Positions 42,380-51,087 of a stretch of 64,000 bases of DNA are shown here, piece after piece. This DNA comes from Mycolicibacterium stellerae. GTDB lineage: Bacteria > Actinomycetota > Actinomycetes > Mycobacteriales > Mycobacteriaceae. The position numbers and the translations under genes were made by a program. Where the stretch lies: the NCBI RefSeq assembly GCF_003719305.1, contig NZ_RARC01000001.1, forward strand, positions 515,513-579,512. The letters are read 5' to 3'. Each line of letters starts with the position of its first letter. Position 1 is the stretch's first letter. The notes beneath the pieces were generated by a model that ran no database searches, had not been told where the DNA came from, and worked only from the letters and a program-made list of their open reading frames with translations.

Positions 42380-43561
42380 TCACATCGGGATCGAAGGCGC
42401 GACGTAGCTGCCGGTCGCCTTGATTTGAGTTACAACAGCTGCGCCACGGTGCCGAGTGCCCACACCGATGCAGCGCGCCCAGAAGCTGTCTTGCAGTGGG
42501 TAACCGGGCCGCACGCCAGGAATGGTCCGCATGCCACGATACGACGCGTTGGTGTGTTCGCGAACGCTCACAGCGTTGTTCGGGCTGTTGGCACCGTTAG
42601 TCGCCACGACCATCAGGTACTTGGCCGGAATGTACTGGCTGCGCACAATCCACAGCGGGCCATAGCTGCCGTCAATCTTTAGCCCTGAGTACTCCGCTGG
42701 CGCGACGTCGCCAACGATCTCGTTGGGCGTGTAGTACGCGGGTGCACCTTGGGACGGGATGAAGTCGTGCTTAGCGATCACGGTGTTGTTGTTCTCGACG
42801 TTAGCCCGGAAAGCCGAGACCTCATCGGCCTCTACCGGGTTCATAAATGCAATCAGACGGCTGCCGGGGTCAACGCCGTAACCGTGCTCTTGCACGTGGG
42901 TTATCGCAGCCTCCAGGTCTCCGCTGTCGATATCGGTGCTGCCGCTTACCAGGTAATGCGTGTGCGTGTCGTCAAAGGACTTAACGAGATACGTCGGTGG
43001 CACCATGCCGTCAGCGCTCCACAGTGGGTAGCAGGTGTGGCCGAACTCGTTTGTCTGCGGTGTCGGGTTGAACAGACGGTTGACGATGAGTCCGTTGACC
43101 AACTTGTTGTCGGCTGCCACCGCGTAGTTGGTCACGGCACGAATCTGTTCAGCTGTGCTGTCTCGCATGAATTTCCACGTGAAGCGACCCGCTTTGTCGT
43201 AGTCGATCAACGTATTGCCTAGCAAGATAGCGTTGCTCGGAGCGCGCAGGCTCTCCGGCTCACCGAACTCCGAGGCAACTTCAAAGCTCTCGTCGGCAAT
43301 ACTCTGCGGCACAGCATCGGCGGCGTTGATCGTGTAGTGGCTTAGCAAGCTAGCCACAGCTCCACGCTCGCCATTCCAAGCGGTGAGTACGGCCTGCACT
43401 TCGGCCCACAGCGCATTGACATCGACGCCGTCAGCGGTGGTGTTGACCAGAACATCGCCTTCGGTGTTGATACCGAGTCCTTCAGCACCAAACGGCGGGA
43501 GAGCCAAAAGCGACTGCAAGTCAGTCGGATTGAATCGGGGTTGTGTGTAAATCGCATTCAC
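42380..43561 (-). CDS. phage major capsid-like protein
   Basis: 393 residues from GTG 43561 with GAAAGG upstream; an ATG at 43557 is out of frame. Central motifs 'FTWKFMRDSTAEQIRAVTNY' and 'TCYPLWSADGMVPPTYL' and the C-terminal 'GVGTRHRGAAVVTQIKATGS' resemble major capsid proteins of actinobacteriophages as remembered; a coat-protein role is family inference. First gene of a four-gene minus-strand operon, divergent from the replication operon. No portal, protease or terminase large subunit accompanies it, which is unusual for a prophage and typical of capsid-carrying satellites. Confidence 0.68.
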   Translation of the reverse strand: MNAIYTQPRFNPTDLQSLLALPPFGAEGLGINTEGDVLVNTTADGVDVNALWAEVQAVLTAWNGERGAVASLLSHYTINAADAVPQSIADESFEVASEFGEPESLRAPSNAILLGNTLIDYDKAGRFTWKFMRDSTAEQIRAVTNYAVAADNKLVNGLIVNRLFNPTPQTNEFGHTCYPLWSADGMVPPTYLVKSFDDTHTHYLVSGSTDIDSGDLEAAITHVQEHGYGVDPGSRLIAFMNPVEADEVSAFRANVENNNTVIAKHDFIPSQGAPAYYTPNEIVGDVAPAEYSGLKIDGSYGPLWIVRSQYIPAKYLMVVATNGANSPNNAVSVREHTNASYRGMRTIPGVRPGYPLQDSFWARCIGVGTRHRGAAVVTQIKATGSYVAPSIPM

Positions 43562-43833
43562 GTTGCGAGCCTTTCGTTCTCGCTACCTTTCGGTAGTCCG
43601 TTGAAAACACCAGGCTCGCAACGCGGCGCGGGACTGAAAGAAGCGTCACCGCGCTGCGCTAGGTGCCGACATTGTGCCCCGCTGATGTAGGTACACAACG
43701 CCGTAACGGCTCTCCACCGCCTGCAGGCCATCATACCCCGGCCCGCGCAGGGCGTGTCTGCGGAATCGCTTGGGGCGCAGCGCGACTCGGCTATCATCGG
43801 CTGCGGGCAGCCAGCGCGGAAAGGCGGCAACAA

Positions 43834-44037
43834 ATGACTGCAGTAAAGGCAATTCGGCCGTTCCTGAACATCAAGCAGGCCGCGGAATATCTGCAAGAGA
43901 TGGGCTTTGACTCCTGCACGACAGATACGATCCGCTACCTGGCATACGAAAAGGGCTTGCTGCCCCGACCAAAGATTGTCGGTGGGCGTGCCTACTGGAG
44001 CCGCGCCGATCTAGACCAGTTCGTGGCGGACTTGTGA
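43834..44037 (+). CDS. excisionase/MerR-like helix-turn-helix protein
   Basis: 67 residues from ATG 43834 with GGAAAGGCGG upstream. 'PFLNIKQAAEYLQEMGFDSC', 'IRYLAYEKGLLPRPKIVGGR', 'YWSRADLDQFVADL' is the winged HTH_17 pattern of phage excisionases and small MerR-like regulators. First gene of the plus-strand operon, divergent from the capsid operon; it may control both or direct excision. Confidence 0.78.
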   Translation: MTAVKAIRPFLNIKQAAEYLQEMGFDSCTTDTIRYLAYEKGLLPRPKIVGGRAYWSRADLDQFVADL

Positions 44038-44309
44038 GCGATCTAGTGAGCCAGCATCTTCCTACCGCAGACATCTTCGCGGTGCAGCTGCACAGTGAAG
44101 GGCCGCAGTGTCTTGGAAGAGTCACGGTTCGGTGCCCCTACTGTTCGCAGCTGCACGCACACCGAGTCTTTGTTAACGACACAGTCGAATTCACGCGCAC
44201 AGCACCTTGCTCGACAGATGGCAGTGTGCAGCGGTATCGCGTGGACCTCAAAGGCGAGGGAGGCGACGACAACGCCATTGATTATCCAGCACTCAGTTGG
44301 GAGGAATAG
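44034..44309 (+). CDS. 91-residue protein with one Cys-x2-Cys pair, unknown
   Basis: GTG 44034 overlaps the excisionase-like stop (GTGA). A 'VRCPYCSQLHAHRVF' motif may form half a zinc site with a later Cys or His ('APCSTDGSVQRYRVDLKG'). Such small zinc-ribbon proteins are frequent in actinophage early operons. No function can be assigned. Confidence 0.65.
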   Translation: MSDLVSQHLPTADIFAVQLHSEGPQCLGRVTVRCPYCSQLHAHRVFVNDTVEFTRTAPCSTDGSVQRYRVDLKGEGGDDNAIDYPALSWEE

Positions 44310-44311
44310 CT

Positions 44312-44899
44312 ATGACTATCGACAAAACCAGGTGGCAGGAGTTCAACCAATTGCTGTCACAGAAGGGGCTACCTGCGGTCCTGCTCGATAGCGCCACTAC
44401 CGCAGCCGCCGAGGAGATGGACGAGATCCTTGCCGGACCTGAGGGGTACTTTGACGCCCATCCCATCACGCGGGCCATCAGCGACGAAATGATCAAGTGC
44501 TGTCGTCAAGGCGACGTTGACTACGACACACGTTGGAGTGTCGACTTCGACGAGTCCAGGCCAGAAACGATGGCGCGCTACTACGCACTCGCCTACGCCA
44601 GCACCACACTGATACCGCTGGATGACCTCACCCAGTGGGAACTGGTTGCCGACACTCTGTTTCCGGATCCCAGATGCGATGTGCACCTCCTGCACGACTG
44701 TTACCGACTGCGGGATCGTGGTGAGTATCTGCGCGCAGAGACGGTCTCCATGAAACGCGGCGAAATCATCTGCCTGTTCAACATCTGCGATATGTGCCTG
44801 GAGTCGTTGAGGTGGATCACCTTCAAGAGCCCGGAGTACGGAGGCCCACACCCTTGGACGGACGAGGGCAAGCGCGGCGACGACCCCTCCGCGCTGTGA
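44312..44899 (+). CDS. 195-residue island protein, unknown
   Basis: ATG 44312 after a strong GGGAGGA. The protein starts 'MTIDKTRWQEFNQLLSQKGL' and ends with a Cys-rich stretch 'CLFNICDMCLESLRWITFKS'. It is mostly helical and soluble, and no known domain is recognised. It is coupled to the next gene through a TGATG overlap. Confidence 0.65.
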   Translation: MTIDKTRWQEFNQLLSQKGLPAVLLDSATTAAAEEMDEILAGPEGYFDAHPITRAISDEMIKCCRQGDVDYDTRWSVDFDESRPETMARYYALAYASTTLIPLDDLTQWELVADTLFPDPRCDVHLLHDCYRLRDRGEYLRAETVSMKRGEIICLFNICDMCLESLRWITFKSPEYGGPHPWTDEGKRGDDPSAL

Positions 44900-45162
44900 T
44901 GATTGACGACCAGATCATCCGCCTGCACAGTCAGGGGTTCGCTACTGGCGCTATCGCAATCCGGCTGGGCGTGGATAGCAGCGCGGTACGACGTGTTGTC
45001 CGTACGCATCTGAAAGCGGTAGCCGAAGCATCCAAGCCGCACTACAACGGCATCTCGGCCGAAGAGAAGAAGCGCAGGCAGAAGGTCGAGGCCAAGGTTG
45101 CCAGAGCTCAAGCCGCCGTCCAAAAAGCTGAGCGACAACTGCGGGAATTAGACGCACACTAG
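44899..45162 (+). CDS. small helix-turn-helix protein with C-terminal coiled coil
   Basis: 87 residues from ATG 44899. Residues 1-35 look like a resolvase-type HTH ('IRLHSQGFATGAIAIRLGVD', 'SSAVRRVVRTHL'). Residues 50-87 are a charged heptad coiled coil ('EEKKRRQKVEAKVARAQAAV'). Probably a DNA-binding accessory protein for replication or regulation. Confidence 0.65.
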   Translation: MIDDQIIRLHSQGFATGAIAIRLGVDSSAVRRVVRTHLKAVAEASKPHYNGISAEEKKRRQKVEAKVARAQAAVQKAERQLRELDAH

Positions 45163-45368
45163 CGTTTCCGCGCCGAACGGATCACGTCTCGCGATTCTGT
45201 CGCAATGGGTGGTGTAGGCAGTACAAAATTGTATCGGGCATTTCCGCAAGTCAGAGCGCTGTCGGTCAATTCGGTTGGGGGACACCGGCGTTCGTGTCCG
45301 GCACAATTGGGGTACCCGCTGCACCCCACGTGGCGGTCTTTCCTGACGCGAAGGAAGGACTTGGCACA

Positions 45369-45584
45369 ATGCCTGTTCTGCGAATCGACCAGCAGTACTT
45401 CGACGCTACCGAAACGGCCCTCATTGCGCGCGAGATGGGCTTGAAGCGAGTCTCTGAGCGCACCGTGCGGGAGGCCGCTTATTACGGCGATAGGCCGTTG
45501 AAGCGCACCAAGATTGGTGGGCGCGTGTACTTCGCACTAAGCGACATTGAGAACTGGATCGCTGGCTGCAAAGTGTCGGACTGA
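45369..45584 (+). CDS. excisionase-like helix-turn-helix protein
   Basis: 71 residues from ATG 45369, GGAAGGA upstream. 'ALIAREMGLKRVSERTVREA' and 'GGRVYFALSDIENWIAGCKV' give the HTH_17/Xis fold with the tail wing. It is a second such protein besides 43834, so one may be the excisionase and the other a copy-number or transcription regulator. Its TGA overlaps the prim-pol ATG. Confidence 0.75.
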   Translation: MPVLRIDQQYFDATETALIAREMGLKRVSERTVREAAYYGDRPLKRTKIGGRVYFALSDIENWIAGCKVSD

Positions 45585-46564
45585 TGAGTCCCATAGAGCT
45601 GCCTGACGTTACCGGCCTGGACGTATTCGATGCGGCAGTCGAGTACGCAGCCAGCGGCGTCCCGGTTGCACCCTTTGACCCGTCCAAGGGCAAGGGCAAG
45701 TCCTGCTGGAACCTCGTTGGATACCGCGATGTCACCACCGAAGGTGCGCAGCTGCTCCGTTGGCGAGAACAGTTTGGTTCGTTTCAAGCTCTCGCTACAT
45801 CTCCCGGCCAGTTCGGCTGTGTCGTGCTCGATGTGGACAGGCCACCTGCCGTTCCTAAGCAGCTGCGGTCGCTGTTAGATACAGCTCCCTACGTCAACAC
45901 CAGACCCGAAAGCCCGAAGCGCGGGCACTACTGGTTCGTGCTGCCGAAGGGGCTTCAGCTTGGTAATCCGACATTGGGTTTCGGGGAGGTCCGGTGTGTT
46001 GGCGGCGGGATCGTCTTGCCTCCCTACGGGGACCGTCGGGTAGTACGGCCAGGTGTGCCATTAGCACTACCCGACGAGCTCGCCAGCGCGATAGACACAC
46101 ATGATGTTTCCGCAGGTGCCGGGAGGGTGGACCTGGGATGGTTCTTCGACACCTACACCGAAGCGAAGTACCCGCACAAGCTGCGCGGGCTGCAAGCTCT
46201 GCACTGCAAGGTAACCAGTCGCCAAAGCCCACACGACGCTATGCGGACAGCACTGAACGTCGGGTTCGGTGAGGCCGTCATCGGGTACGTGGATGCCCGC
46301 AGCGTTTACGACACATTGCTTGCTCTGTGGGATAGCGACAGATCGCGTTCCGAGTTCGACCGCTTGGCTTCTTCGTGCGCTGGCTACGTGCTGGCAGATA
46401 GTCCTGAGGCCATCAAGCGCCGCAGCGACCGTTGCACCGGTACCGACTCGCGGGATTTCATCGGCGGCTACAAGGTTGGCCGGCAATGTGCGGTGTCCGG
46501 AAGTGGCGCCGCTGAATCAAACGCCGGTAGGGCGAGAGACACGAAACCAACTACTTCTCAATGA
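45584..46564 (+). CDS. bifunctional DNA primase/polymerase (prim-pol) domain protein
   Basis: 326 residues from ATG 45584. Prim-pol fold: 'AVEYAASGVPVAPFDPSKGK', the catalytic acidic pair in 'CVVLDVDRP' (about residue 85), then 'NTRPESPKRGHYWFVLP' and 'EVRCVGGGIVLPPYGDR'. It lacks the usual fused helicase; the AAA ATPase gene 45 bp downstream supplies it. Together they form a replication module like those of actinobacterial plasmids and satellites. Confidence 0.82.
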   Translation: MSPIELPDVTGLDVFDAAVEYAASGVPVAPFDPSKGKGKSCWNLVGYRDVTTEGAQLLRWREQFGSFQALATSPGQFGCVVLDVDRPPAVPKQLRSLLDTAPYVNTRPESPKRGHYWFVLPKGLQLGNPTLGFGEVRCVGGGIVLPPYGDRRVVRPGVPLALPDELASAIDTHDVSAGAGRVDLGWFFDTYTEAKYPHKLRGLQALHCKVTSRQSPHDAMRTALNVGFGEAVIGYVDARSVYDTLLALWDSDRSRSEFDRLASSCAGYVLADSPEAIKRRSDRCTGTDSRDFIGGYKVGRQCAVSGSGAAESNAGRARDTKPTTSQ

Positions 46565-46608
46565 CACAAAGACCGCCCAATTGCTTGACGGTACAAGGGG
46601 CGGCCTGA

Positions 46609-47772
46609 GTGCGAACGAAAGTGACTGCAATGTTAGCAGATTGGGCGGATGATCCCGGCCGAGACGGCCCGCAGGCGGTGCGTCGTCTCAGCGGCGTCAC
46701 GCCTACTTCGGTCAAGTGGCTTTGGTACGGATGGCTACCACTTGGCAAAGTGTCCATCCTTGAGGGTGACTCCGACGTCGGTAAGTCGACCGTGACGCTT
46801 TCGTGGGCTGCCATTGTGTCGCAGGGTAAGCCTTGGCCCACGTCCGTTGTCGGCACCAAACACGTTGACTCCATATCGGATCCCGCCGATGTTGTCCTTG
46901 TCGGTATCGAGGACGACGAAGATGACACCGTTGTGCCACGTCTAATGGCTGCTGGCGCAGATCTGGAACGTATTGCGACCCTGAATAGACCTGTGGACGA
47001 GTGGGGCGACCCTAAACCGTTCACCATTCCCGATGACATCGATTGGCTGCGGCAAGGCATTGTCGAAACCGGCGCGAAGCTTGTAGTGATCGATCCAATC
47101 TCGGCCTGTATGCCCGAGAACGTCAAACACGGCGTCGACACGTCTATTCGCCGGGTGCTCATGCACCTGGTCGAACTTGCGCGTGAAACACAATGTGCCA
47201 TCTTGCTTGTCCGTCACTTCAATAAGGCCGCTGGTATGAGTGCCAAGCACCGCGGAGGCGGCAGTGTCGCTTATTCCGCATTGGTGCGCAGCGTCATCAG
47301 TGCCGCACCGCTGTTGCATCCAACCGACGAAGGCGCAACGTATGCTCTCGCGAGGGCAATCGGAAACCTCTCCAAGGCACCATCTTCCATCGGTTACTCG
47401 CTGGACAGCAGTGCGGACAACGAAGAGGTGCCCGAAGTCACATGGCGCGGCACAGTTGACGTGACCGCAGACCAGCTCATCGGCGCAGACGGTGCCAAAG
47501 TGGCCGATGCGCGTAAGACGGCCCCATTGCGCGAGGCCGCCAAAGTGGCGCTGAAAGAGCTACTGAGCCATGGCCCTTTGCCGTCGGACGAAGCCATCGA
47601 GAAGACTCAGCTTGCCAGCGGTGCCGGTAAAGGCACTGTGCAAAGTGCGGCCAAAGATCTGGCCGTTATCAAGATCTCTCACTACGGCGACAGTGGCGCC
47701 ATCTCGCATTGGACGTGGGAGCTGCCGCCCGGGTTGCAACGTGTGAAGCAGGCTGGCGATGTCGAATTCTGA
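46609..47772 (+). CDS. RepA/AAA_25-type replicative ATPase/helicase
   Basis: 387 residues from GTG 46609; an ATG at 46630 is also possible. Walker A in 'SILEGDSDVGKSTVTLSWAA' (about residue 55), Walker B 'AKLVVIDPISACMP' (about 155), and an arginine/sensor region 'ILLVRHFNKAAGMSAKHRGG'. The C-terminal 80 residues resemble a winged helix. The fold matches RepA of RSF1010-type hexameric helicases. It acts with the prim-pol, and the iteron-like repeats lie just downstream. Confidence 0.83.
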   Translation: MRTKVTAMLADWADDPGRDGPQAVRRLSGVTPTSVKWLWYGWLPLGKVSILEGDSDVGKSTVTLSWAAIVSQGKPWPTSVVGTKHVDSISDPADVVLVGIEDDEDDTVVPRLMAAGADLERIATLNRPVDEWGDPKPFTIPDDIDWLRQGIVETGAKLVVIDPISACMPENVKHGVDTSIRRVLMHLVELARETQCAILLVRHFNKAAGMSAKHRGGGSVAYSALVRSVISAAPLLHPTDEGATYALARAIGNLSKAPSSIGYSLDSSADNEEVPEVTWRGTVDVTADQLIGADGAKVADARKTAPLREAAKVALKELLSHGPLPSDEAIEKTQLASGAGKGTVQSAAKDLAVIKISHYGDSGAISHWTWELPPGLQRVKQAGDVEF

Positions 47773-47831
47773 TCAGTTCCTATGGGATTGGGCTGCCGTG
47801 CCGGGCGGAGGCGCACTACCCGGAAACGCCG

Positions 47832-47935
47832 TGACCTGCATAGATGTCACTCGCCCTAACCTCCCGAAAACGGTGGCATCTAGTGGCATTTAGGTCTGAC
47901 CTGCATAGATGTCACTAGACCCCACTAGATAGCAC
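47832..47935. repeat. iteron-like repeats, putative replication origin
   Basis: TGACCTGCATAGATGTCACT occurs perfectly at 47832-47851 and 47897-47916. Between and after them related short motifs recur (GTGGCATCTAGTGGCAT, CACTAGATAGCACTAG). The 219-bp gap lies right after the prim-pol and helicase genes, a common place for an origin. Confidence 0.6.
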
Positions 47936-47991
47936 TAGAACGCATCAATCCTCGGGGTAAGAGCCGCAACTGCACATAAGGAGCGCAGACA

Positions 47992-48810
47992 ATGCCAGAC
48001 AAAGACAACGTGATCGACGTCGAAGCTGTCGAAATTGAAGGCAGCGATCATCTTCCGGCTGTTATCCCGCGGCAAGCTAGTCGTGCAGAAGGCACCCATG
48101 AACACGGGGAACCAATGCGCAAGTGGTCAGAGGAATGGTGGGCTGCGCAGTCTGCCTCTACGCAAGCGCGCAGGTGCCGAGCGCACAGCAGCCGCACCGG
48201 CGAACCTTGCAAGAACCTAGCGTTACAGGGCGGTACTGCCTGCAGATACCACGGTGGTGCCGCTCCGCACGTAAAGGCAGCTGCCAGAGCGAGACTGGAT
48301 AACGCGGCCGAAGTGATGGCCAAACAACTACTCGGGCTAGCGCTTACAGCCGAGAGCGAAGGTGTGCAGCTGGCTGCCGTCAAGGATGCACTAGACCGCA
48401 CTATCGGCAAGGCACCGACCACAGTGGAGATAGGCCCGACCAAACCGTACGAAGAAGTGCTTGAAGGTATCAGCACAATGACCCGCGCTGAATCTCGTAG
48501 AGCTCGAGGCGTTCCCGATTCTGGCGGTGAGTCATCCTCCCCGGCATCAGCGGAAGCACTATTCGGCGATGAGATCGCAGCTGGCGAGAACGCTCAGGCA
48601 TATTCACCGCCTGCGCAACCACGAGAGCCTGAGCCGTCTGATTCCGACCGCGAGCGCAGCGCACAACGGCGGCAACCGCCACGCTCGCAGGTGCAGCACG
48701 TGACAGGTGAGGCAGCGATGCGGCTAGCTAACGAGGCGAACCGGGCTATCGGTGCGATGCCTGATCAGCTGGCGCTTGAGAGCCGTCACAAGCGCTACCC
48801 GCGTCCATAG
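47992..48810 (+). CDS. HGG-motif phage protein (terminase small subunit-like, tentative)
   Basis: 272 residues from ATG 47992 with AAGGAGCG upstream. A compact metal-binding motif 'RCRAHSSRTGEPCKNLALQG' then 'ACRYHGGAAPHVK' (Cys, His, Cys, Cys, His; residues 58-95) is common in actinophage proteins sometimes called small terminases. The C-terminal half is Pro/Ser/Glu-rich and disordered. If it is a small terminase it could redirect a helper phage's packaging to the satellite; that is inference. Confidence 0.65.
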   Translation: MPDKDNVIDVEAVEIEGSDHLPAVIPRQASRAEGTHEHGEPMRKWSEEWWAAQSASTQARRCRAHSSRTGEPCKNLALQGGTACRYHGGAAPHVKAAARARLDNAAEVMAKQLLGLALTAESEGVQLAAVKDALDRTIGKAPTTVEIGPTKPYEEVLEGISTMTRAESRRARGVPDSGGESSSPASAEALFGDEIAAGENAQAYSPPAQPREPEPSDSDRERSAQRRQPPRSQVQHVTGEAAMRLANEANRAIGAMPDQLALESRHKRYPRP

Positions 48811-48935
48811 AGGTCAGAAGTACAGACAGGCGCGGTGTCCATCGTTTGCACCAGGCGTTGTGCCAGGTCGGCTATAAGTGTTCGCTGTGGTCGCTGTCGC
48901 CCGATAGCGGCTCCACCGAACACCAGGAGAGGATG

Positions 48936-49574
48936 ATGACAGATACGAAAGCCATAGGCTACATACGGGTTTCGACGAATCGGCAAGCTGAGAACGGCTA
49001 CGGCTTAGAGGCACAACGAGAACAGATTATGCGGTTTTGCCAAGAGCAGAACCTTCAGCTGGTGGCGCTGATTCCTGACGTCATGAGTGGTAAGCGCACC
49101 GATAAGTTGTACGGACGCATTGCCGCCATCACCGCCATCCGCACAGGCATGGCGAATGTGTTGGTAGTCAACACCCTTGACCGCTCATCTCGCAGCATGG
49201 CAGACGGCGCGAAGCTGGTCGACGACGCCAAGCTCGAAGGTTGGCGCATCGTCGGCTTGGACGGAACCGATAGCAACACAGTGTCTCAGCTGACTGCGCA
49301 CGCCAGACTCCTAGTCGCCGAGGAAGAGCGAGAGCTGATCTCGAAGCGCACCAAGCAGGGACTGATCAAGGCCAGGCAGGCCGGAAAGCAGCTCGGGAAG
49401 CCAAGCACCATTGACCCAAAGATAGTGCAATGCATCATCAAGCAGCGTCTTGCCGGCAAAGGCACGAAGGCAATCGCGAAGGCTCTCACTGAGTCTGGCG
49501 TAGCTGCCCCAATGGGTGGCGCTTGGAGCTACAGCACCGTTCGCCGCGTGCTTGAGAGGGAAGGTGTGGCGTGA
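48936..49574 (+). CDS. serine recombinase (resolvase/invertase family)
   Basis: 212 residues from ATG 48936 with AGGAG 6 bases upstream; ATG 48933 is adjacent. Catalytic Ser in 'AIGYIRVSTNRQ' (about residue 12), Arg motifs 'NTLDRSSRSMADGAK' and 'EERELISKRTKQGLIKARQA', C-terminal helix-turn-helix. The size is that of small resolvases, not of large serine integrases. It is coupled to a tiny ORF and the tyrosine integrase. Confidence 0.88.
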   Translation: MTDTKAIGYIRVSTNRQAENGYGLEAQREQIMRFCQEQNLQLVALIPDVMSGKRTDKLYGRIAAITAIRTGMANVLVVNTLDRSSRSMADGAKLVDDAKLEGWRIVGLDGTDSNTVSQLTAHARLLVAEEERELISKRTKQGLIKARQAGKQLGKPSTIDPKIVQCIIKQRLAGKGTKAIAKALTESGVAAPMGGAWSYSTVRRVLEREGVA

Positions 49575-49705
49575 TGAAGCGAACTGGCGCAGACGTTGAG
49601 CACGAAGAGCAGCCGGACAGGCCGCAGCCTGAGCGCACGTGCAAGGACATGGCGACCAACGGCGAAGTCGCGGACACCTCGCCCTCAGAGGAAGGTGAGA
49701 ACTGA
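49574..49705 (+). CDS. 43-residue acidic protein between the two recombinases
   Basis: ATG 49574 overlaps the resolvase TGA, and its own TGA overlaps the integrase ATG by one base. The product (MKRTGADVEHEEQPDRPQPE ... EEGEN) is hydrophilic and acidic. Tight coupling on both sides supports translation; it may serve mainly to couple integrase translation. Confidence 0.6.
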   Translation: MKRTGADVEHEEQPDRPQPERTCKDMATNGEVADTSPSEEGEN

Positions 49706-51087
49706 TGGCACACATTCGTCAACGTCCATCCGGCAAGGTGGACAAATTCGGTAACGCAATCGTTCGCTATCAGGTTGTGTGGCTTGAGCCTGTCCGAGAC
49801 GAATTCGGTGCTCCGACTGGCAAGCACAAGCAGACGTCGGAGACGTTCGATACTGAGCGCAAAGCGAAGGCGCATCTGCGCAAGGTTGAGACTGACCTGG
49901 AGAGTGCCAAGGGCATCGATCCGTCCAGCGTCAAAGCGAAGGCCAATACGCCGTCGGGAACCTATGCGCGTCAGTACCTCGACAGCCTCACCGGGCAGAT
50001 GGAGTCGGACACCATCGAGGGCTACGAGAAGCTGTACCGCACCCACATTGCGCCGGTGTTCGGTAGCAAGCCAGTGGCTTCCATTACCGCGGCGGACGTC
50101 GACAAGTTTCGGGCTGCTTTGTTCGCTCCGCACCCAAGGCGCAGCTTTGTCACTCGCGGCAAGCCTGACCCTAGCCGCAAAGCCCCCTCCCCCAGCATCA
50201 GCGGTGGCAGCAAGGACACAACCGCTCAGATGGTTGTCCGCAGTCCAAAAACGGTGAAGCATATCGTCGGAACGCTCAAGCGGATGTTGGATACCGCTGT
50301 GCGTGACGGCGCGATTGCGTCAAACCCTGTGTTGCCTGCGCCACGGCGCACCACGAAGCGAAGGGCTGCCGGTGATACCCGCAAGCCGTTTGCGCATCAT
50401 CCGCTGACCGCTAATCAAATAGCGTCCGTAGCGGACTGGGTCGAGCACAACAAAGGCAACGCGGTGTACGCGCTGGCTGTGCTCCTCGCGGCACATACTG
50501 GCGTTCGCGCCAGCGAGCTGCAGGGTCTGCAGGTGCAAGATGTCACGCTGAGCGATCTGCCGGGCACTGTGGGCAGCGTTCGGGTGATGCGCACTGCGAC
50601 CAAGAAGCAAGGCCAGTGGATCGAAGGAACACCGAAGAGCGAGGCCAGCACCAATCGCGTAGTGCCGCTGGCGCCGTGGCTGGCGGATGAGTTGCGCCAA
50701 TATCTGACTACTGTTCACCCGTTTGCCGGCAAGAAGCGCATCGCACACGCTCCCCTGCTTCCTGGTCGTCGCAGCCGCACCAGCTTCGATTGGGCGAAGC
50801 CTCTTAGCGCGGACAACGTGTACGACAACTACCTCCAACCAGCCTGTCAGGCATTGGGTCTGGGCGCTACGCGGTGGCATGATTTGCGCCACAGCTTCGC
50901 CACCATGAACCTGAGCGCTGGTGAGCACTACATGACCGTTTCAAAGTGGTTGGGGCACAGCAGTTTCGTACTCACGTTGACTACGTACGCCGACTACATC
51001 AAGGAAGACGAGATGGAAGCGCCGAAGGTTGGGCGCGGTGTGGTCGCCACGGAAAAGGTAGTACCACTCCAGCGAAAGTCAGGCTAA
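49705..51087 (+). CDS. tyrosine integrase of the island
   Basis: 460 residues from ATG 49705. N-terminal arm-binding and SAM-like core ('TYARQYLDSLTGQMESDTIE'), catalytic domain with Arg I 'AAHTGVRASELQGLQ', Lys region 'TKKQGQWIEGTPKSEASTNR', box II 'RWHDLRHSFATMNLSAG', His in 'WLGHSSFVLTL' and the nucleophile in 'TTYADY'. All catalytic residues are present, so integrase should be active. A linker of about 40 Ser/Pro/Lys-rich residues (140-180) is longer than usual. It most likely acts on the tRNA-Lys attachment site. Confidence 0.92.
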   Translation: MAHIRQRPSGKVDKFGNAIVRYQVVWLEPVRDEFGAPTGKHKQTSETFDTERKAKAHLRKVETDLESAKGIDPSSVKAKANTPSGTYARQYLDSLTGQMESDTIEGYEKLYRTHIAPVFGSKPVASITAADVDKFRAALFAPHPRRSFVTRGKPDPSRKAPSPSISGGSKDTTAQMVVRSPKTVKHIVGTLKRMLDTAVRDGAIASNPVLPAPRRTTKRRAAGDTRKPFAHHPLTANQIASVADWVEHNKGNAVYALAVLLAAHTGVRASELQGLQVQDVTLSDLPGTVGSVRVMRTATKKQGQWIEGTPKSEASTNRVVPLAPWLADELRQYLTTVHPFAGKKRIAHAPLLPGRRSRTSFDWAKPLSADNVYDNYLQPACQALGLGATRWHDLRHSFATMNLSAGEHYMTVSKWLGHSSFVLTLTTYADYIKEDEMEAPKVGRGVVATEKVVPLQRKSG

